A stretch of 64,000 bases of DNA from Hibiscus mutabilis (taxonomy: Eukaryota > Streptophyta > Magnoliopsida > Malvales > Malvaceae). The position numbers were made by a program, and so were the translations under genes. A model generated the notes under the pieces. It did not search any database and was not told the DNA's origin. It worked only from the letters and a program-made list of their open reading frames with translations. Below are positions 50,899 to 61,937 of this stretch, piece by piece (position 1 is the stretch's first letter; every line of letters starts with the position of its first letter). The stretch is from contig CM033725.1 of assembly GCA_019671005.1 (NCBI GenBank), positions 57,881,316-57,945,315 of the forward strand. Reading direction: 5' to 3'.

Positions 50899-52164
50899 AT
50901 GTCTAAGAAGGCTACCAAGGAGCTTGTCGAGGATGTTCGGGGAAAGAGCATCGCTTTTGAGACTATTGGAGAGTCGAAGGGGGCCAAGCCGTTAAGGGAC
51001 ATAGTAACCGTAGAGACGCCACCAATGGGCAAGGTGGGAAACGAGCGACGAACTTCAGGTAGGAAGTGTCGACGCAAGAGAAAGCACCGAACTTCAAGGA
51101 AGAAAGATCGATGCAAGAGAACACCAAACTTCAAGTCAGAAGGGTGGATGCAACCAGAAGCAACGGACTTCAGGGAAGAAGAGCCGATGCAGAGTATCAC
51201 AACGGACTTTGTGGCGAAAGTGCCGATGCATGCAAAGAACTTCGATGAAGAAGGTTCAATGCAGAGGGGGCCAGACTTCAAGGAGAAAAAAGGGCTGACC
51301 TGTTTTAGAGTAAATGTGATCGAGGAGAAGGTACATCTCAAACACATTCCTAGTGTTTTTGGTTTTGATTTGCCATTGTTGATGAGCGTAGGTCATGTAA
51401 GACCTAGTCTTCAGTGCGGGGAAAATAAAGATTGGGAGAGACCTTTCAGAGTTCAAAGGGGCAAGCCAGAGTTGTCGATGAATCTGAGAGTTCAGTTTGT
51501 GTTCAATGTTGTGACAACTTCCAAGTCTTTGCCGCAGGACCAAGTGGGTCTGAGTCGAGGTAAATCGGAGTTTGTAGGAGAGTGCTCCTACAAGGGAGAT
51601 GTATCAAGAGGCGTGTTAGCACGCGATGTTCAACGACAGTTTGAGTCGAGGCAAGCAGTTAATATAGGGGAATTGCATGAAGTCGAGGCATCGACGAGTA
51701 ATCAAGTTGACCTTGCCCAGGATCGTTCAAGTGCAGCGACGAGGGCGTCGCTAAGTCAAGTGGTGGAGAATGTCACAGACCAAACTTTTTGGATCGAGAC
51801 ATTGGTGCGAGCATCAAATATGGAGGTTGTGCGCAATGCAACGAGCTTGCCAAATGTGACCCAGCACTCGGAGAATGTCGTGGACCATACCTTTGGGACC
51901 AAGGCATTGGCGCAAGAATCAGCCAAAGAAGGTTTGCGCGGTGTAACGGGCTTGCCAAGACCATTAGACTTGGCCCAGCACTTGGAGAAAGGCGTGGACC
52001 AAACCTTTGGAACCGAGGCATTGGCGCAAGAATCAGCCAAAGAGGGTTTGAACGGTGTAACGGGCTTGCCAAGACCATCACACTTGGCCCGGCACTTGGA
52101 GAATGCTAAAGAGCCCGCAAGCCCACAGGACTTAGCCAAATCCATGGAGGATTCAGGAGGGTAA
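50899..52164 (+). CDS. Unknown element-encoded ORF that runs into the 3' LTR
   Basis: The ATG at 50899 lies just after the stop of the zinc-knuckle ORF (TGA 50894-50896), giving 421 residues. The first part is very basic (KCRRKRKHRTSRKKDRCK) with repeated short units (TDFREEEPMQ, TDFVAKVPM, NFDEEGSMQ). The middle has no domain I recognise. From about 51771 the frame is in the LTR and encodes tandem units of 38 residues (DHTFGTKALAQESAKEGLRG, then DQTFGTEALAQESAKEGLNG), ending KSMEDSGG. No pol motif is present. A frame kept open across the LTR border suggests selection on this protein, or at least recent activity. Confidence 0.5.
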   Translation: MSKKATKELVEDVRGKSIAFETIGESKGAKPLRDIVTVETPPMGKVGNERRTSGRKCRRKRKHRTSRKKDRCKRTPNFKSEGWMQPEATDFREEEPMQSITTDFVAKVPMHAKNFDEEGSMQRGPDFKEKKGLTCFRVNVIEEKVHLKHIPSVFGFDLPLLMSVGHVRPSLQCGENKDWERPFRVQRGKPELSMNLRVQFVFNVVTTSKSLPQDQVGLSRGKSEFVGECSYKGDVSRGVLARDVQRQFESRQAVNIGELHEVEASTSNQVDLAQDRSSAATRASLSQVVENVTDQTFWIETLVRASNMEVVRNATSLPNVTQHSENVVDHTFGTKALAQESAKEGLRGVTGLPRPLDLAQHLEKGVDQTFGTEALAQESAKEGLNGVTGLPRPSHLARHLENAKEPASPQDLAKSMEDSGG

Positions 52165-52852
52165 TTCGGTCAGAGCATCATCTATTTATTTGAAATATAA
52201 TTTGTAGATAATGTTTGTGATAATTAAAAATTTGAAATTGAGATTTGATTAGATAAGATCAATCTCGACCGTCGATGTAATTTAAACTGAGCTGTTGGAT
52301 ATAGGGGAGTTTAACTATAAATATAGGCTCCCTCCTCACTTGTAAATCTCCACTTCACTTTGAGTAATACAAGAAGCATTTACTCTAAAAACTCTTTGAG
52401 TGTTCTTCATTATTCTTGAGTGTTCTTCGTTGTTCTAGCTGCCAATCTCTTTCCGTTGTTCTTTGATTAGCTTTCGCTTAGAACGATCCTTCGTTCGAGG
52501 GCTTCGGGAAGTGTTTGATCTTCCGGAGCGAGAATCCTGGCTGAGTTAGGTGTTTGTCGAGAGTGCTTCACCTAAGACCGTGACAAGGTACTTTAGGGTG
52601 ACTTAGCCGACGTTTCAACCGAGAAAGCGACTAAGGTTCACACGATTCGTCTGGCAAAGGTCTAGCCCCGTGACACAAGTGGTGTCCGTGACAAGATCCA
52701 TCGAAACCTGGAGGGCTTGTCGAAGCCGTTGTCGAGCAGGAGTACTCACAAGGCTGGTTGAAGGCTGACTTAGGCGTAGGAATCGACTGATTTGCATCGA
52801 AGGCGTCTAAGGCCGCACGGATCCGCTAGAGTCAAAATCTAGCCCCGTGACA
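51771..52852 (+). repeat. 3' LTR of the TR-GAG-type element
   Basis: 1,082 bp, closely matching the left LTR over its length with scattered substitutions. Its first 394 bp is coding in the ORF 50899-52164. Confidence 0.87.
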
Positions 52853-53593
52853 ATATGCACTCATTCATTTAACATGGTTTAAGGGGTTTGTCAGGGAACA
52901 ACATTTATGGTTTTTTGAAGTTGGTGAAATTAGGTATAATTATTGTTTTGCGTTTGAATTTTATGGATGAAAAAAATAGTTTCAGAAAAGCTTTATCATT
53001 TTAAGATCGTATACGAGTCTTTAAATTCTTGTCAATTTTGTCAAATCTAATGCGAAATATTACATGCACTTGACCTATCACATGAATATTGAATAGTGAG
53101 CTTAAATCAGAAAAGTTAAGCGGTGAAGACTTAAGTCTCGTTCAGCAATGGCTTCTTCAACAGGTATGGCGTCGATTGTCATTTTTCTATTTGATTTAAC
53201 GGTCAAATAAATGTATAATACCCGTATTTTTTCTGGGGTTATTATTATATTAGTTAATTTGATATAAATAAAACTAATAAATAAATAAATAATAAATCCC
53301 AAAAATACAACAAATAGTCCATAAATCTATAAAAGCTCCGAAGTTTATTCCAAATGTCCATTTACAATCAAATATCCCTTTTACATACACAAAGCCCAAT
53401 TATAAATTTAAAAGCCCGTATACAACCCATAATCTGATAAAGTTCCCCAAACAAACACACTTTTGGTCTATTCCCGACCAATTTGGTCTCAATGGACACG
53501 TGTCGGTCCTCTATTGGCTGAAATTAAATGCCACGGATCTTGATTTTCTTCTGATGTCATAGATGATGTCATGATCCACTTCCTATATAAACC
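52853..53593. other. AT-rich spacer between two LTR elements
   Basis: No gene or repeat border was recognised apart from the flanking target-site copies. Confidence 0.45.
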
Positions 53594-54782
53594 TGTAGCG
53601 ATTGTTTTTTCTCGCTAAAAATGATTTTTGATTTTATTTGGAAAATATTTTCTTCTGCGGGGAGTTTTATAAAACCCGTATTTTGTTTAAAAATGGAGTC
53701 GCCACCTGCCACTCAAGGTGGACCGGACACCGTAGAAAACCAGAGATTTTGAAATATCGGGTTCGAGAGTCGGTTACGGATGGGGAAGGATTAACACCCC
53801 CACACCGCCCAAAATTGGTACTTTAATAATTACCGCTTTATTAATATCAGACTTTCCGGATTAAAGTGGCCATTAGATTAAAATTTGGTTATAAGTGCGA
53901 GTAGATTTTAATAGCCCCGTTATTCGAGAGTAAACGTCCAACCACTATCACTACGTCTGATACTGGCCCCGTTTACGCTCGAATAAAAGGGCACCGCATT
54001 GACAAAATATATGTTCGTTGTGCAAACTTAAAAAACATGACAAATATAAATAAATACCTTGCGATAAAAAATATAAATAAATACTAACATAATGAAATAC
54101 TAACAAAACATAAATAAAATACGAATCTAAAACATACATACATAACTATTAATTTAACACATAAATAAAAACATATCTAACATAAATAAAATAATAATCT
54201 AAAATATACATACATAAATATTAATCTAACTTATAAATAAAAACATATCTAACATAAATAAAGCACTAATATAAAACATAAATTTAAAACATACTAATCT
54301 AAAACATAGATAAAGATACAAATTAAAAACACAATTTTAAATTAACTACTACTTCATTAAAATATAAAATTACAACATAAATAAAAAGGAAAGAAAATAT
54401 ACCTAACTAGGAGTTCGAATGACGAACCCCGACGAAACCCCACCGAGATTTACCACGATCTCTCCAAAAATATTAACTAGATCAGACCTAAAATAGGACC
54501 CCGATCGAACCGACTAGGACTGAGGACACTGTCCCGATCCTGGGCTAGCCGGGAGCCTAAGCTCCTTATTTGGCCAAAGCCCTGCCGATCCATTTGCTTC
54601 CATTCAATTGCCCTCCCCCTGCCTCTATTTATAGGCAATTGGGGGAGGCAAATGGGTCACGTGGACCACCCAAAACCACACCTTTTTTTGCTTTTTTTTA
54701 TTAATTTTATTATTATTATTTATATATATTATTACAACAATACTAAAAATACTAAAAACCCGGACAAAAATGAGTGATTACA
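53594..54782 (-). repeat. 3' LTR of the Ogre/Tat-like element
   Basis: TGTAGCGATTG at the plus-strand left and GAGTGATTACA at the right. The minus-strand TATA box (CTATAAATAG; plus-strand CTATTTATAG from 54625) sits in the loop of an inverted repeat (CAATTGCCCTCCCCC against GGGGGAGGCAAAT-like text). Confidence 0.85.
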
Positions 54783-55059
54783 GTTGCCCCTCTTTGCTTG
54801 TTCTTGTGAAACGAGAACAAAGCAAAGATCAAAAGCACTCATTTTTGTCTTATCTGGCTAAACTTCTCTCCTTTTGACGCGTCTTCTTTCTTTGGTAGAT
54901 CTTCATTCTCTTCAGCGCATGTCTTCTTTCTTGTTTTGGTTGATCCACCTTGTCACTCTCGGGAAGCAAAGCCTTCAAAATGGGGGTTGTTTGTTGAGGA
55001 AGCCAAACCGAGTTCTACTTGCTACATTATTGGTAATAAGCTAATACCTAAAGAGAGTT

Positions 55060-55680
55060 CGACCCAGCTGCAACACCGACGAAGAGACAGGGTCTACAAA
55101 ATTCGATCCAGCTGCAACACTGACGAGGAGGCAAGACCGATAGGTGAAAGTTCTGATGTCTGATCCAGCTACAACTCTGACGAAGATGCGAGATCAGAAA
55201 ACTGACAAATTTTCTCTTTTTTCTCTCTTTTTTTTTCTTTTTCTCCGCTTTTGTTTCTTTTACATATTTTTTTCTTTTTCTCTTTTTTTCTCTTTTTTTT
55301 GATTTTTTCTTAGAACATTGATAAAACTTGAAAGTTGGTGAATTTTGACCAAGCTACAACACCGACGAAGAGGCATTGTCTAAAGTTAGTAATGTCGATC
55401 CAGCTACAACACCGACGAAGAGGCAGGATCAAGAGTTAGTTAATTTGGTCTAGCTACAACACCGACGAAGAGGCAAGACCAGAAGTTAGTGAATTAGGTT
55501 CAGCTACAACACCGACGAAGAGGCAGAACTGAAAGTTAGATTTGACCAAGCTACGACACCGACGAAGAGGCAAGGTCTGAAGATTTGATCCAGCTACGAC
55601 ACCAACGAAGAGGCATGATCGGATAGTTGTTCTTTTTTTGTGATCAAGCTACGACTCTGACGAAGAGGCATGATCAGGAT
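55060..55680. repeat. Tandem array 1, core AGCTACAACACCGACGAAGA
   Basis: About ten monomers of AGCTACAACACCGACGAAGAGGCA-like text, many spaced 45-50 bp and separated by short variable linkers. A pyrimidine-rich gap at about 55205-55310 interrupts it. Confidence 0.8.
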
Positions 55681-55689
55681 TTGGTTGAA

Positions 55690-55800
55690 AGCTTATTTTT
55701 TCATTTTTTCATTTTTTTTGTTTTTTTTTTCATTTTTTTTCATTTTTTTTCATTTTCTTTTTTTTCTATTTTTCTTTGATTTTTTTCTTTTTTTTGATTT
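55690..55800. repeat. Polypyrimidine (CTTTTTT) tract between arrays 1 and 2
   Basis: Nearly pure T with some C; similar tracts lie at about 55205-55310 and 56380-56580. On the element's sense strand they are polypurine. Confidence 0.85.
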
Positions 55801-55889
55801 GTCTTCTAGCTACAACATTAATAAAGAAAACTTGAAAATCAGTAAAGTTGGATCTATCAATAGAGAAATAGAAATATTAACTAGAACCC

Positions 55890-56375
55890 TACTACACCAT
55901 CAGCGGATAAGTAGGACAGCAGCAACTGGGACCTAGCCACTCCATCAGCGGAGGACTGGATCGGATAATGACGACCTAGAACCGGCTACACCATCAGCGA
56001 AGAGCAGGATCTGAGGACGACAGGAGCTTGTACCCGGTCACTCCATCAGCGGAGGACTAGATTGGACAATTATGACCTGGAACCGGCTACACCATCAGCG
56101 GAGAGCAGGATCTGAGGGCGACATGAGCTTGGACCCGGCCACTCCATCAGCGGAGGACCGGATTGGACAATGACGACCTGGAACTGGCTACACCATCAGC
56201 GGAGAGCAAGATTTGAGGACGATGGGAGCTTGGACCCGGTCACTCCATTAGCGGAGGACTGGATTGGACAATGACGACCTGGAACTGGCTACACCATCAG
56301 CAGAGAGCAGGATCTGAGGGCGACGGAAGCTTGGACCTGGCCACTTCATCAGCGGAGGAACTAGATCGGGCGATG
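55890..56375. repeat. Tandem array 2, 101-bp higher-order unit
   Basis: The word GACCTGGAACCGGCTACACC (with variants) recurs at 55973, 56074, 56175 and 56276, an exact 101-bp step. Each unit holds two sub-units with the cores CTACACCATCAGCGGAGAGC and CCACTCCATCAGCGGAGGAC. Confidence 0.85.
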
Positions 56376-56604
56376 AAAGTTGATAAATTTTCTTTTGATT
56401 TTCATTTCATTCATTTTTGATTTTTTCGACTTTTGATTTTTTTTCTTTTTTCTTTTCCTTTTTCTTCTTCTCTTTTTCTTGCTTTTTTCATTTCATTTTT
56501 CTTCTTCTTTTTTCAATTTTTTTCAATTTTTCTCTTTTTTCTTTTTTCTCTTTTTCTCATTTTATTTTTTCTTTTTGATTGATAAACAGGTAAATTCCGA
56601 GTAA

Positions 56605-57090
56605 AATTTAGGTCTAGCTACAACACCATCGAAGAGGCAAGACCGGAGAGGATTTGATCAGTCACACCACTGACGGAGAGACTAGATAAGCAAAATGTAG
56701 GACCCACTACACCACCGACGGAGAGGTAGGACCGAATGGAAACTTTGATCTGCAACACCGCCGATGGAGGCAAGATCTGGATAGGATTTGATCTGCTACA
56801 TCACTGCCGGAGAGACTAGATCAGTAAAATATGAGACCTGCTACACCACTGACGGAGAGACAGGATCCAGATGGAAATTTTAACTTGCAACACCACCAAT
56901 GGAGGCAAGATCTACATTAAGTTGGCGTACCACCACTGATGGAGGCATGATTTGCAAGATGTTGAATTGTTGTGCTATTGACAGCGAGACTATGTCTGGA
57001 AAAATTTGCCCTGCTTCTGTCGGCAGAGGGTAAGATCTGGAATGTTAGCGTCCGTCACACCATCGTTGGAAGAATCAAATCCTACAAAAG
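56605..57090. repeat. Tandem array 3, about 134-bp unit
   Basis: GAGACTAGAT recurs at 56678 and 56812. Cores such as CACACCACTGACGGAGAGAC and GCAACACCACCAATGGAGGC show descent from the same basic monomer as arrays 1 and 2, but with a different higher-order period. Confidence 0.7.
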
Positions 57091-58620
57091 AAAAAACATT
57101 AGTCAGTAATTGTCAAAGATTTTGTCGCTGATACCTTTTATTTTGAGGCGTTTCCATCTTCTTCGTGTTTGGCTTCCTTCAAGACTAGGGTTGGCCTTCT
57201 TGTCATTGCCCCCATGTCGAGGGTACTCGGTCTTTTTCCTAGACCTGTTATGTACAAGCAATATTGCATGAATGTATCTAATTTTATGTCTAAATGCATG
57301 TGTCTACCCTAAATGCATGGTGATTTTGGTGTATGCATTTAATCTAAATGTATGACGTATGCAAAAATGGTTTAATGCAAGATGAATGCAATCTAAATGC
57401 ATGAATGTGACATGATTTTTCGATCCTCAAAGGGATGCCTGTGACTCCTCACTGGTCCCGTCAGGATCTTGGTTTTTTGTATGTGACGGTGCCCCAACCT
57501 CAACTTGGGTTCGATCAGTCATCTGGGTGCATGCCCCAACATTTTATTCATCCCTATGCCATCGTCTGAAACTGTTCTTGAATCTGACACTTTGAGTGTG
57601 GATTTTGTTGCCCCCTAGGTTGGGTTTATAAATTGTATTGGTTCATGGTAGCTTATTATTTTTGATTGGGTGCAATTTTACAGACTGTGGTCAATGTAGA
57701 CATTTCAGGGGTGCAAGGGTTTGACTCAGCAATGAAGGCTGGACATTGGCAAAGAATGCCCCTGGACTTGGACCTTGTTAGAGGCACAATGTTTGTAAAA
57801 GATATGGATGGTGCTTTTAGACATGCCCCAAGATCAGGCTCTTGTAGAGGTTCTGTAAGGTACTAGATCGACCAACTTTGTTGTATCTAATGGGGCAACC
57901 TGAGGACCAGTTTTCTTATTCTGAAAATGATGCATGCAAAATGTATCCTAAATCGATGCAATGCAAAGTTAAGATTGTGATGATGTTGCACAATGATGCA
58001 TGTGAAATCAATGCGATAAGAATAAAATGAAACGAGTTAGTACCAAATTAAATGATTAAATAAAACAAATGATAAATATAACAAAAATAGAGTAATAAAA
58101 ACTGTACATAAACAAGAAATAAGGCACCAGAGCCTAAATAGGGTGACCATTAATTGGGCAGAGTTTCACATGGCTCTAAAGGGTTGGCTCCTACGGCTCA
58201 CTATATGCAGTTTTGGTGCTAAGAGGTACCCGAATTGTCCTTGCTGTCCTCTACTAAGAGTAGCAAGGCCCTCGGTCATCACCCATTATAGGCTCCTTTC
58301 AACCGGGTTTAATTCAGGGGGACCCATTCGCTTATGCCTGCACGAAGGAACGATATCCTTACGAAAGCATAAGGTACTCGAGCCCCGAAGGTACTTGCTA
58401 GGCCTACACGGGAGAATGATATCTCCACGAAAGCATTAGCGTTTTCCCCCAACTTAAAAAATACGGGTTTATATGCCAAATTTTAAATGCGTTAAAATAA
58501 ACGCGCAATTATGACCGAATGTTAGTTTAACAGTCACTTAAATCCGGAATTTTTGATATTAATAAAGCGGTAATTATTTGAAAAAGCTCGACTCTCATTT
58601 GTTTTTAAAAAACAAAAAAA
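57091..58620. other. Non-coding interior of the Ogre/Tat-like element
   Basis: Contains ATGCATG-rich text around 57260-57420 and short ORFs on the plus strand (57666-57866, 58143-58439) that resemble nothing known. No gag or pol motif was found on either strand. Confidence 0.5.
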
Positions 58621-58639
58621 GTCCCCAGCGGAGTCGCCA
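58621..58639 (-). other. Primer binding site of the Ogre/Tat-like element
   Basis: The minus strand reads TGGCGACTCCGCTGGGGAC, two bases inside the LTR. This is the class of primer site reported for Ogre-type elements and it fixes the element's orientation. Confidence 0.7.
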
Positions 58640-58641
58640 TC

Positions 58642-59837
58642 TGTAGCGATGTTTTTTCTCGCTAAAAAAGAAAGTGTGTTTTTATTTATTTGGAAATATT
58701 TTCTTCCGCGTGGGATTTTATAAAACCCGTATTTTATTTAAAAATGGAGTCGCCACCGGCCACTCAAGGTGGACCGGACACCGTAGAAAACCAGAGATTT
58801 AAAATTTATGGGTTCGAGAGTCGGTTACGGATGGGGAAGGATTAGCACCCCCACACCGCCCAAAATTGGTACTTTAATAATTACCGCTTTATTAATATTA
58901 GACTTTCCGGATTAAAGTGACCATTAGATTAAAATTTGGTTATAAGTGCGAGTAGATTTTAATAGCCCCGTTATTCGAGAGTAAACGTCCAACCACTATC
59001 ACTACGTCTGATACTGGCCCCGTTTATGCTCGAATAAAAGGGCACCACATTGACAAAATATATGTTCGTTATGCAAACTTAAAAAACATGACAAATATAA
59101 ATAAATACCTTGCGATAAAAAATATAAATAAATACTAACATAATGAAATACTAACATAACATAAATAAAATACGAATCTAAAACATACATACATAACTAT
59201 TAATTTAACACATAAATAAAAACATATCTAACATAAATAAAATAATAATCTAAAACATACATACATAAATATTAATCTAACTTATAAATAAAAACATATC
59301 TAACATAAATAAAACACTAATATAAAACATAAATTTAAAACATACTAATCTAAAACATAGATAAACATACAAATTAAAAACACAATTTTAAATTAACTAC
59401 TACTTCATTAAAATATAAAAATTACAACATAAATAAAAAGGAAAGAAAATATACCTAACTAGGAGTTCGAATGACGAACCCCGACGAAACCCCACCGAGA
59501 TCTACCACGACCTCTCCAAAAGTATTAACTAGATCGGACCTAAAATAGGACCCCGATCGAACCGACTAGGACCGAGGACACTGTCCCGATCCTGGGCTAG
59601 CCGGGAGCCTAAGCTCCTTATTTGGCCAAAGCCCTGCCGATCCATTTGCTTCCATTCAATTGCCCTCCCCCTACCTCTATTTATAGGCAATTGGGGGAGG
59701 CAAATGGGTGACGTGGACCACCCAAAACCACACCTTTTTTTTTGCTTTTTTTTTATTAATTTTATTATTATTATTTATATATATTATCACAACAATACTA
59801 AAAATACTAAAAACCCAGACAAAAATGAGTGATTACA
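58642..59837 (-). repeat. 5' LTR of the Ogre/Tat-like element
   Basis: Nearly the same sequence as 53594-54782 with few substitutions and small indels, so the insertion is fairly young. The TATA-bearing hairpin is at about 59661-59707. Confidence 0.85.
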
Positions 59838-61937
59838 AAAGCAAGAGAGAGAAAAGTTAGAACCATTAATTACCCACTAAATAATATCCATTAATAATGA
59901 TAATAAAAGTAATATAATAATAATATAATAAAAAGGAAAGAGAGAGAAAGGGCATTTCGAGAATTTACTTGCCCGGGAGTTTAATCGCCGGGAGACTGAG
60001 AAGTTGCTGGAGAAGCTCGTCCGTCGCCGCGAAGCAGAACCGTCACCGGAGATATGTCGCAGGAGAGATTAGGACTTCAATTTTCACCACTGAATAGGTA
60101 AATTTTTTCCCGATCTCATTACCTTCAAAAATAAACACATAAAAATTAGTGTCAAAGCTGAAACAATAGAAGACAGTGAAGAAAAATAGAAGTGGTTGTC
60201 GGAGTTGTTGGTTGAATGGTCGAGGATGTTATGAACACGACAGAGTTGAAGATCGGGCGTTTGTTGAAACGGGAACTAGATTAGGGTTTAGGCTCGAGAT
60301 CGGGTGATTTTGGGAATTTTTCTTAGGTTCCGGTGACAATAGACGGTGGCCGGAAATCGCATGGTGCCGACGTCGCCTGCTGGCAAGCACATCAGAGCTC
60401 GGCTAGTGGCGGCATATTGATTGAGTGGTGGTTATGGTGGCGGTTTATGGCCGGAGAAGATGGTGTTCATCGAGTTCCTGAAGAACTCGGATGAACACCA
60501 TCCGAAATTGTGAGCTTTGATCTGAAACGGGTGAAGTTTCTCGGCATTTGGGTGTTTGTTTCAGAGAGTTTAGAGAGAGGGGAGGCTGATAGAGAGAGAG
60601 TGAAATTCGAAAAATGAGAGTAAGGGGCAAAATTTCGGGCTTAAGGGGTTTATATAATAAAGGAGAAACGACGTCGTTTAATGCCCGGGTCAGGGGAAAA
60701 CCCACGCATTTTAGCATCGGGTCGGGCAATGATCCGCGCCCTACTTCCTTCTTTTCATAGTTTGGGCCTTTAATTTATAAAACGTTACAATTTAGTCACT
60801 TCTACTTGTTATATGGCTCTTCACTTTGCGATTTAATTCAATTTGGTCCTGGGCAGTTTAATTTTTTTTAATTGCTTTTATCTAATTGCTTTATTTAATT
60901 GTTCAATTTGTATGAATGCATTATTTTAAACTAGCATGTGATATATTTGTTTAGGGAATTAGTCACTTAGAATGTTTATTTAAATAGAGCATTCTATGAA
61001 TAAGTTCTTTAATGGATTTAATTAAAATTGATAGGGAAGATCATTGTAGAAAGTAAATGAATATCAAATGATCACTTTAATCCTTAAGTTGATTAGTGTC
61101 ACATTATAATGTGATGTTATTCAAAGGGGTATTTTAGTGAAATATTTAATATTTCATTTAAACCTAGAATATGGTAATTACACATAATTAGATAATTAGT
61201 TAAATAAAATTGAAATTAGAATTAAATAACTAGTATAATTAATATTAGGAATATTGTTACTTTTAGGCCTAATATGGGTAGTCCCCAATCATTTAGGTGT
61301 TACCACAAAAGCCCAAGAATTAACAAAATTCATAGAATTCTAATTAATTAGTGAATTGAAGCCCAAATTAAGTTTTTACTTAAAATTGACAACAAAATAA
61401 TTTATCATGCATTTAAACCTTTTGTGTTAAGATACAATCCTGAGCATGAATTGAAGCTTCCTAATTAACTGAACACTTAAAAAATTCATATTCGTGAAAA
61501 GTGTATTTTTTTACAAAAGGATATCCTCATTCGGAATGAAATCCAATTACAAATAAAAGATCAAATTAAATTCATGATTATTACTCAAAATGCCAGAATG
61601 TCACATGGAATTAAAAAGGTACCGATAATGGGCGTTTGTGGGGTGCTAATCTTTCCCCACACGTAATCGACTCCCGAACCCAAATCGTTTTAAAATGAAT
61701 CTCTGGTTGTTTTTATGGTGTCCGGTCTACCAAAGTGACCGGTGGCGACTCCAAATTTGTTTTTAAGAATTAAATAATAAATTTAATATAGAAAAACTTT
61801 AATTTTCAAGACTTAACAAATTAAAATGAATAAAATCCCAATTTTCTAAAAGAATAATCGCCAGGTCATTTTCCGCATTTCAATCTTAATAAATAGTCAC
61901 GACAGAATGTTCTGTCACAATCGAAAAATCCAGCTTC
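59632..61937. repeat. 2.31-kb direct tandem duplication, copy 1
   Basis: Begins inside the right LTR (TTGGCCAAAGCCCTGCCGAT) and ends at AAAATCCAGCTTC. Copy 2 follows at once. The unit contains the last 206 bp of the LTR, then about 2.1 kb of non-LTR flank. Near its end, on the plus strand at 61650-61760, lies text related to the inverse of the Tat LTR (GGGGTGCTAATCTTTCCCCA, GTGGCGACTCCAAAT). Confidence 0.85.

Larger units (their letters stand above)
47519..52852 (+). mobile_element. Non-autonomous LTR retrotransposon with gag-like ORFs (TR-GAG type)
   Basis: LTRs of 1,106 bp (47519-48624) and 1,082 bp (51771-52852) start TGTCAC and end CCGTGACA. Right after the left LTR comes TGGTATCAGAGCC (48627-48639), an initiator-Met primer site. 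A weak purine tract (AGTGGTGGAGAA) precedes the right LTR. ATAT lies on both outer sides (47515-47518 and 52853-52856), a possible 4-bp target duplication. The 3.1-kb interior holds coiled-coil and zinc-knuckle gag-like ORFs, but I see no protease, reverse transcriptase, RNase H or integrase. It would need enzymes from another element. The layout fits TR-GAG elements, a known plant class. Confidence 0.85.
53594..59837 (-). mobile_element. Non-autonomous Ogre/Tat-like LTR element
   Basis: LTRs of 1,189 bp (53594-54782) and 1,196 bp (58642-59837) run, on the minus strand, TGTAATCACTC to TCGCTACA. The minus strand after the right (5') LTR reads GA then TGGCGACTCCGCTGGGGAC (58639 back to 58621), a primer site like that of Ogre/Tat elements (reported as tRNA-Arg). 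At the other end the minus strand reads CAAAGAGGGGCAAC before the 3' LTR, a purine tract. Flanks are AAACC and AAAGC, a 5-bp duplication with one mismatch at best. The 3.9-kb interior shows no gag or pol; it holds tandem-repeat arrays and polypyrimidine tracts instead. Confidence 0.82.

Noticed and set aside
55060..57090. CRISPR-like array
   Set aside because: Plant nuclear DNA, degenerate monomers with variable linkers and no cas genes; these are retroelement tandem repeats.
60445..60729. 94-residue minus ORF, repeated at 62759-63043
   Set aside because: It is kept in both copies only because they belong to a recent tandem duplication; it has no recognisable domain and lies in repeat flank.
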